DNA of 64,000 nt from Plasmopara viticola (lineage: Eukaryota; Oomycota; Peronosporomycetes; Peronosporales; Peronosporaceae), in the NCBI GenBank assembly GCA_001695595.3, contig MBPM02000121.1:92846-156845 (forward strand), written 5' to 3'. Below are positions 59,801-64,000 of the stretch, in pieces (position 1 is the stretch's first letter; each line of letters opens with the position of its first letter). The position numbers and the translations under genes were made by a program. Below the pieces are notes generated by a model. The model ran no database searches. It was not told the origin of the DNA and saw only the letters and a program-made list of their open reading frames with translations.

Positions 59801-60017
59801 ATATAAGTTTTACGTATGGTGCAAGACTCGAACGACAAATGGTTTAAGTGCGTTATGCTTGGTCATTGAGCGGAGGCTTATCGAGCAACCTCGTTTCGTT
59901 GAAAGCTTTACCACCGTAGCAAAATTATGTTAAGTCCAGAAGGGAGAAAGCAAGTCCTTGCTTAAAGAATAGCTTAAAGACATTTTATTTGAATGACTAC
60001 GATACTAAGCCGCAATG
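56851..60017. other. Unassigned stretch between the two palindromes
   Basis: About 3.2 kb with no supportable gene. A stretch of plus-strand peptide pieces near 57500-58200 (INYTVVGLNTRIV, KLKDGLDEVSKKD, VESRSRLVKLLKKYFDMVRR) hints at a decayed coding sequence that I cannot name. Confidence 0.4.
58701..58727. repeat. Short perfect hairpin, 11-bp stem
   Basis: ATCGCAGATTT (58701-58711) and AAATCTGCGAT (58717-58727) pair exactly across a 5-base loop. Isolated; no gene nearby that it could terminate. Confidence 0.7.
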
Positions 60018-61435
60018 TTTATCAAGCTTTACTGGCATCAATGCCGAAAATAGAGCAGACATATTTAATCAACGACAGTGCTACGACGCTTGCTATTCTG
60101 ATGCAGAAACGTTTTTGTTGGTTACAAGAAACTTCAAATTTCAGCAATGTCATAGTCATCAAAAGTACTAGCTCGGCTGCTCGAGAATGTTGTCGTGCTT
60201 GAATTTCACCGACAAAAGAACGACTGCTAGTTCCAAAAGAAGCTATTATGCAGCAACGTTGAACCAAAACTTGCTAAAAGAAACATATTTCACTTAGGTA
60301 CTGCACAAACGCAGCTGCACTGATCTGACGCAATCAGTGCATGTATGAATTTGCTCCCCCTTACTGAGTGGTGGACGTAGACGGGAGCAAGCTTGACCAT
60401 CACACGCACGACGAGGTACCGGTCGACAGGATAGAGTCTGACGAAAGAAAAGTAGTACAGCTATGCGAACATTCGCAGAAATAGGCTTTGCTTTCGCATA
60501 GGGATAAAAGCGAACGGAGATGCGTGCAATCACTTTATTTGCCTTTTAACAAAGGTAGAAGAATGTATGGTCATCAATTGCGGTCTCTACTGCACGCATA
60601 TAACGGCTGTGGATGATGCATTGCTCTACACAAACTGAATGGATATGGGTGAAAGAGAAATTGTTGCCTTTATCACGATCGGCTTGGACATTTCAAGCCT
60701 GGATGGCTTATTAGGAAAATTCATCCCTGACAATTGACATACCAAGAAAGATGAAATGTTTTGTAAGACATGTTCCAATCTAAGATATTGCTTTTCGATC
60801 AAGACATTAAGACCGTTTAGCAGACTTGAAAGTGCTGTGTTTGGGTCGAATTTTCTATCGTTAAGTTTCTTTAGCTACATCAATCTAGATGTATAATCTC
60901 TCACGGTATACAAACGTACATCTTCTTACCTTACAACGGCCAAATTGTCGATCAGTATTGTCAACATCAAGAAAAAGTATTCTGATGATTTGATCACGAC
61001 TGTACGCGTGGATGACGCCGCTTAAACTCGAGCTTAATTCGTGCCTTTTCAACAAGAAGTTAAAAGCGTCCGGTTCATATGCACACGACTCAAAAGCATC
61101 AAATTGGTACAAATGATAGCAATCCAGCTTAAGCTTTATATGATATGATCTTATTCCTCTTCATTTACGGTTGAAATAGAGCCCTCTATGAGGCTTACAC
61201 TTAGCTTTATACTATCGTCATAGGGAGAAGCATGTATGATGCATTCTTCGACTTCAGCATATTGCGCAAAATGCCCCAGACATCTATTTCACAAATGAAT
61301 GGGTGACAGGAATCAAGATAATGAAGCATTCAATTATCTGCTTAAGTTTTAGCCAGCTCCTCGCCTTCGTGACAAACAATCACGCAGATCGAAAAGCGTG
61401 ATAGACCTAGGGGGTCCTGCAACACCTTATCTGCA

Positions 61436-61449
61436 GCGGAACGTTCCGC
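61436..61449. repeat. 14-bp perfect palindrome in left arm
   Basis: GCGGAACGTTCCGC, within a cluster of nested palindromes (CCAGGTGCA, AGGACGTC) at about 61412-61470. Confidence 0.75.
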
Positions 61450-61737
61450 ACCAGGTGCAGGACGTCTTGCACTGGCTTACTGAGTAGTCATAACTAATAA
61501 ACAATTTACTTGTTCCAAGCATACCTCATGTTCTAACCATGTACGATAGTAACAGTAACGCGAAGTAGCTTGTGGTTTATGCACTCTAATACTTAAATAA
61601 CATATATCAGTAGGATCACAACCAACACGATTTTTACCTTTGTTCGGCTTAAAGTTGTTTTTAAAGGATTTCTGGTCCTTGATTTACAACAACGGAAGCA
61701 AGTGCAAAAAGCATGCCGGGTGTCATGTTCACCGAGC

Positions 61738-62279
61738 GATCTCGAAATTGCGTTTCTTGTCGACAAGCAAGATCAATCTAAATTAAAAAAATTTAATCCA
61801 ACGATCTAGACGCAGCTGCTTGTGACAGCTTGACCAAAAGCAATGGGATGTACTTGGATGTGGATTAGTTTAAGCACATTGGAGGACAAGCACAAGTACA
61901 ATCTACGCTCCAAATGCGTCGCGGTTTAATGTGCGCACAACATTTGGCGAGTTGGATGTAAAGGCACTTCGTTTTCCAAGCGGGTCAATACTACTTTCCT
62001 TTAGGCGCTGTTAGTACCATCAAGCTCAGTTGGTCAGAACAAGAAGGTCACCCAAGGATGGGTGTCGGAAGATTATAACTTCGATGACTTCACGTCAGAA
62101 GGGTTCACACTGGGAGAAAAGATGAAATTGCTATTTCCTGGCAATATGAACATTTGCAAAAGTTCGCCATAGCGACTTTAATCACATTATCGTGGACGGT
62201 GATGTAAGTGTTCGTTTGCTGGGTCGATCTCATTGTATAACGTGTGGTTGGATAGAAGCGGCACGGAAGTTGTGACGCT
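61738..62279 (+). repeat. Repeat block X, copy 3 (spacer of palindrome 2)
   Basis: Direct copy of 54021-54566 with point changes and small deletions. It fills almost exactly the space between the arms of palindrome 2: the left arm ends ACCGAGCG and the right arm begins CGCTCGATG at its edges. Confidence 0.85.
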
Positions 62280-62564
62280 CGATGAACATGACACCCGGCA
62301 AACTTTTTTCACATGCTTCCGTTGTTGTGGATCGAGAACCTGAAGTTTTAAAGACAACTTTAAGCCAAACAAAGGAAAAAATCACGTGTTGGTTGTGATC
62401 CTACTAATACATATTATTTAAGTATTAGAGTGCATAATCCACAAGCTACTTCGCGTTACTGTTACTATCGTACATGGTTAGAACATGTGGTGTGCTTGGA
62501 ACAAGTAAATCGTTTATTAGTTATGACTACTCAATAAGCCAGTGCAAGACGTCCTGCACCTGGT

Positions 62565-62578
62565 GCGGAACGTTCCGC
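62565..62578. repeat. 14-bp perfect palindrome in right arm
   Basis: The mirror copy of GCGGAACGTTCCGC at 61436-61449, unchanged between arms. Confidence 0.75.
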
Positions 62579-64000
62579 TGCAGATAAGGTGTTGCAGGAC
62601 CCCCTAGGTCTATCACGCTTTTCGATCTGCGTGATTGTTTGTCACGAAGGCGAGGGGCTGGCTAAAACTTAAGCAGATAATTGAATGCTTCGTTATCTTG
62701 ATTCCTGTCACCCATTCATTTGTAAAATAGATGTCTGGGGCATTTTGCGCAATATGCTGAAGTCGAAGAATGCATCATACATGCTTCTCCCTATGACGAT
62801 AGTATAAAGCTAAGTGTAAGCCTCATAGAGGGCTCTATTTCAACCGTAAATGAAGAGGAATAAGATCATATCATATAAAGCTTAAGCTGGATTGCTATCA
62901 TTTGTACCAATATGATGCTTTTGAGTCGTGTGCATATGAAGCCGACGCTTTTAACTTTTTGTTGAAAAGGCACGAATTAAGCTCGAGTTTCAGCGGCGTC
63001 ATCCACGCGTAAAGTCGTGATCAAATCATCAGAATACTGTGTCATGATGTTGACAATACTGATCGACAATTTGGCCGTTGTAAGGTAAGAAGATGTACGT
63101 TTGTATACCGTGAGAAATTATACATCTAGATTGATGTAGCTAAAGAAGCTTAACGATAGAAAATTCGACCCAAACACAGCATTTTTAAGTCTGTTAAACG
63201 GTCTTAATGTCTTGATCGAAAAGCAATATCTTAGATTGGAACGTGTCTTACAAAACATTTCATCTTTCTTGGTATGTCAAATGCCAGGGATGATTTTCCC
63301 TAATAAGCTATCCAGGCTTGAAATGTCCAAGTCGATCGTGACAATGGCAACACTTGCTCTTGCATCTTCATCCATTTGGTTTGTGTAGAGCAACGCATCA
63401 TCCACATCCGTTAAATGCGTGCAGTAGAGACCGCATTTGATGACCATACATTCTTCTTCCTTTTTTAAACGGTAAGTAAAGTGATTACACGCATCTCCGT
63501 TCGCTTTTATCCCTATGCGAAAGCAAAGCCTATTTCTGCGAATGTTCGCATAGCTGTACCACTTTTCTTTCGTCAGACATCTATCCTGTCGACCGGTACC
63601 TCGTCGTGCGTGTGATGGTCAAGCTTGCTCCCGTCTACATCCACCACTCAGTAAAATGGAGCGAATTCATTCATGCACTGATTGCACCAGATCAGTGCAG
63701 CTGCGTTTGAGCAAAATCTTAGTGAAATATGTTTCTTTAAGCAAGTTTCGGTTCAACGTTGCTGCATAATTGCTTCTTTTGGAACTAGCAGTCCTTCGTT
63801 TTGTCGGTGAAATTCAAGCACGACAACATCCTCGAGCAGCCGAGCTAGTACTTTTGATGGCTATGACGTTGCCAAAATCTGTAGTTTTGTTAAAATCAAC
63901 AAAACCGTTTCTGCATCAGAATAGCATGCGTTGTAGCACTGTCAATGATTAAGTATTTTTGCTCTTTTATTAGCATTCATGTCAGTAAAGCTTGGTGAAC

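Larger units (their letters stand above)
60018..64000. repeat. Giant inverted repeat (palindrome 2), arms at least 1.7 kb, open at window end
   Basis: The left arm (from about 60018 to 61737) is the reverse complement of 62280-64000. The match is still running at the last base of the window, so the right limit is unknown. Landmarks: CTCGGCTGCTCGAG near 60173 and its partner near 63823; ACGAGGTACCGGTCGACAGG near 60411 and its partner near 63586. The arms have substitutions and small indels and no intact reading frame. Confidence 0.92.

Noticed and set aside
1..64000. tRNA or rRNA genes
   Set aside because: No cloverleaf with consensus A/B boxes or rRNA signature was noticed by eye; a dedicated scan could still find one.

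Overview
The window looks like a gene-sparse, repeat-rich stretch of an oomycete nuclear genome (Peronosporales: Phytophthora or a downy mildew). The evidence is protein-coding genes with very short introns (about 50-105 bp, mostly GTRNGT...YAG), a transmembrane phospholipase D of the kind known from oomycetes, and decayed Ty3/gypsy, Ty1/copia, LINE and MULE-type elements. Only six genes appear intact, in two islands. Several encode flagellar, basal-body or microtubule proteins (FAM227-like, SF-assemblin, tubulin cofactor D). This suggests a lineage that still makes swimming zoospores, for example Phytophthora or Plasmopara, rather than a flagellum-less downy mildew. The species call is inference.

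Layout. 1-9.5 kb: no supportable gene. 9.5-12.2 kb: decayed gypsy element running up to the 3' end of a gene. 12.2-18.1 kb: gene island 1, with a FAM227-like gene (-) and a small coiled-coil gene (-) facing SF-assemblin (+) and a DOT1-type methyltransferase (+). 18.1-31.8 kb: decayed transposons, including two further gypsy remnants and a 328-bp LINE deletion derivative with target-site duplications. 31.8-40.1 kb: gene island 2, with a LINE copy inserted 75 bp upstream of the tubulin cofactor D gene (+), which converges on a NIPA-like transporter/phospholipase D fusion gene (-). 40.7-42.1 kb: gypsy scrap, a 40-bp-arm hairpin and a MULE-like element with about 229-bp terminal inverted repeats. 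43.2-47.7 kb: complete but broken copia element with very short LTRs. 48-49.4 kb: inverted partner of a repeat at 25.4 kb, then unannotated sequence.

49.4-64 kb: two giant inverted repeats. Palindrome 1 (about 7.4 kb, arms about 3.5 kb) carries in each arm a truncated CAF-1 p60-like gene fragment, a roughly 545-bp block of unknown origin, and a Tyr/His/Asp/Lys-rich reading frame interrupted by the same TGA; the two frames face outwards from a 0.4-kb spacer. Palindrome 2 (60.0 kb to beyond the window end) has arms of at least 1.7 kb and holds, as its spacer, a third copy of the same 545-bp block. These palindromes are the least explained part of the window and the best candidates for something undescribed.

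All gene models were spliced by eye from GT/AG sites, frame continuity and family similarity. No database search was possible.
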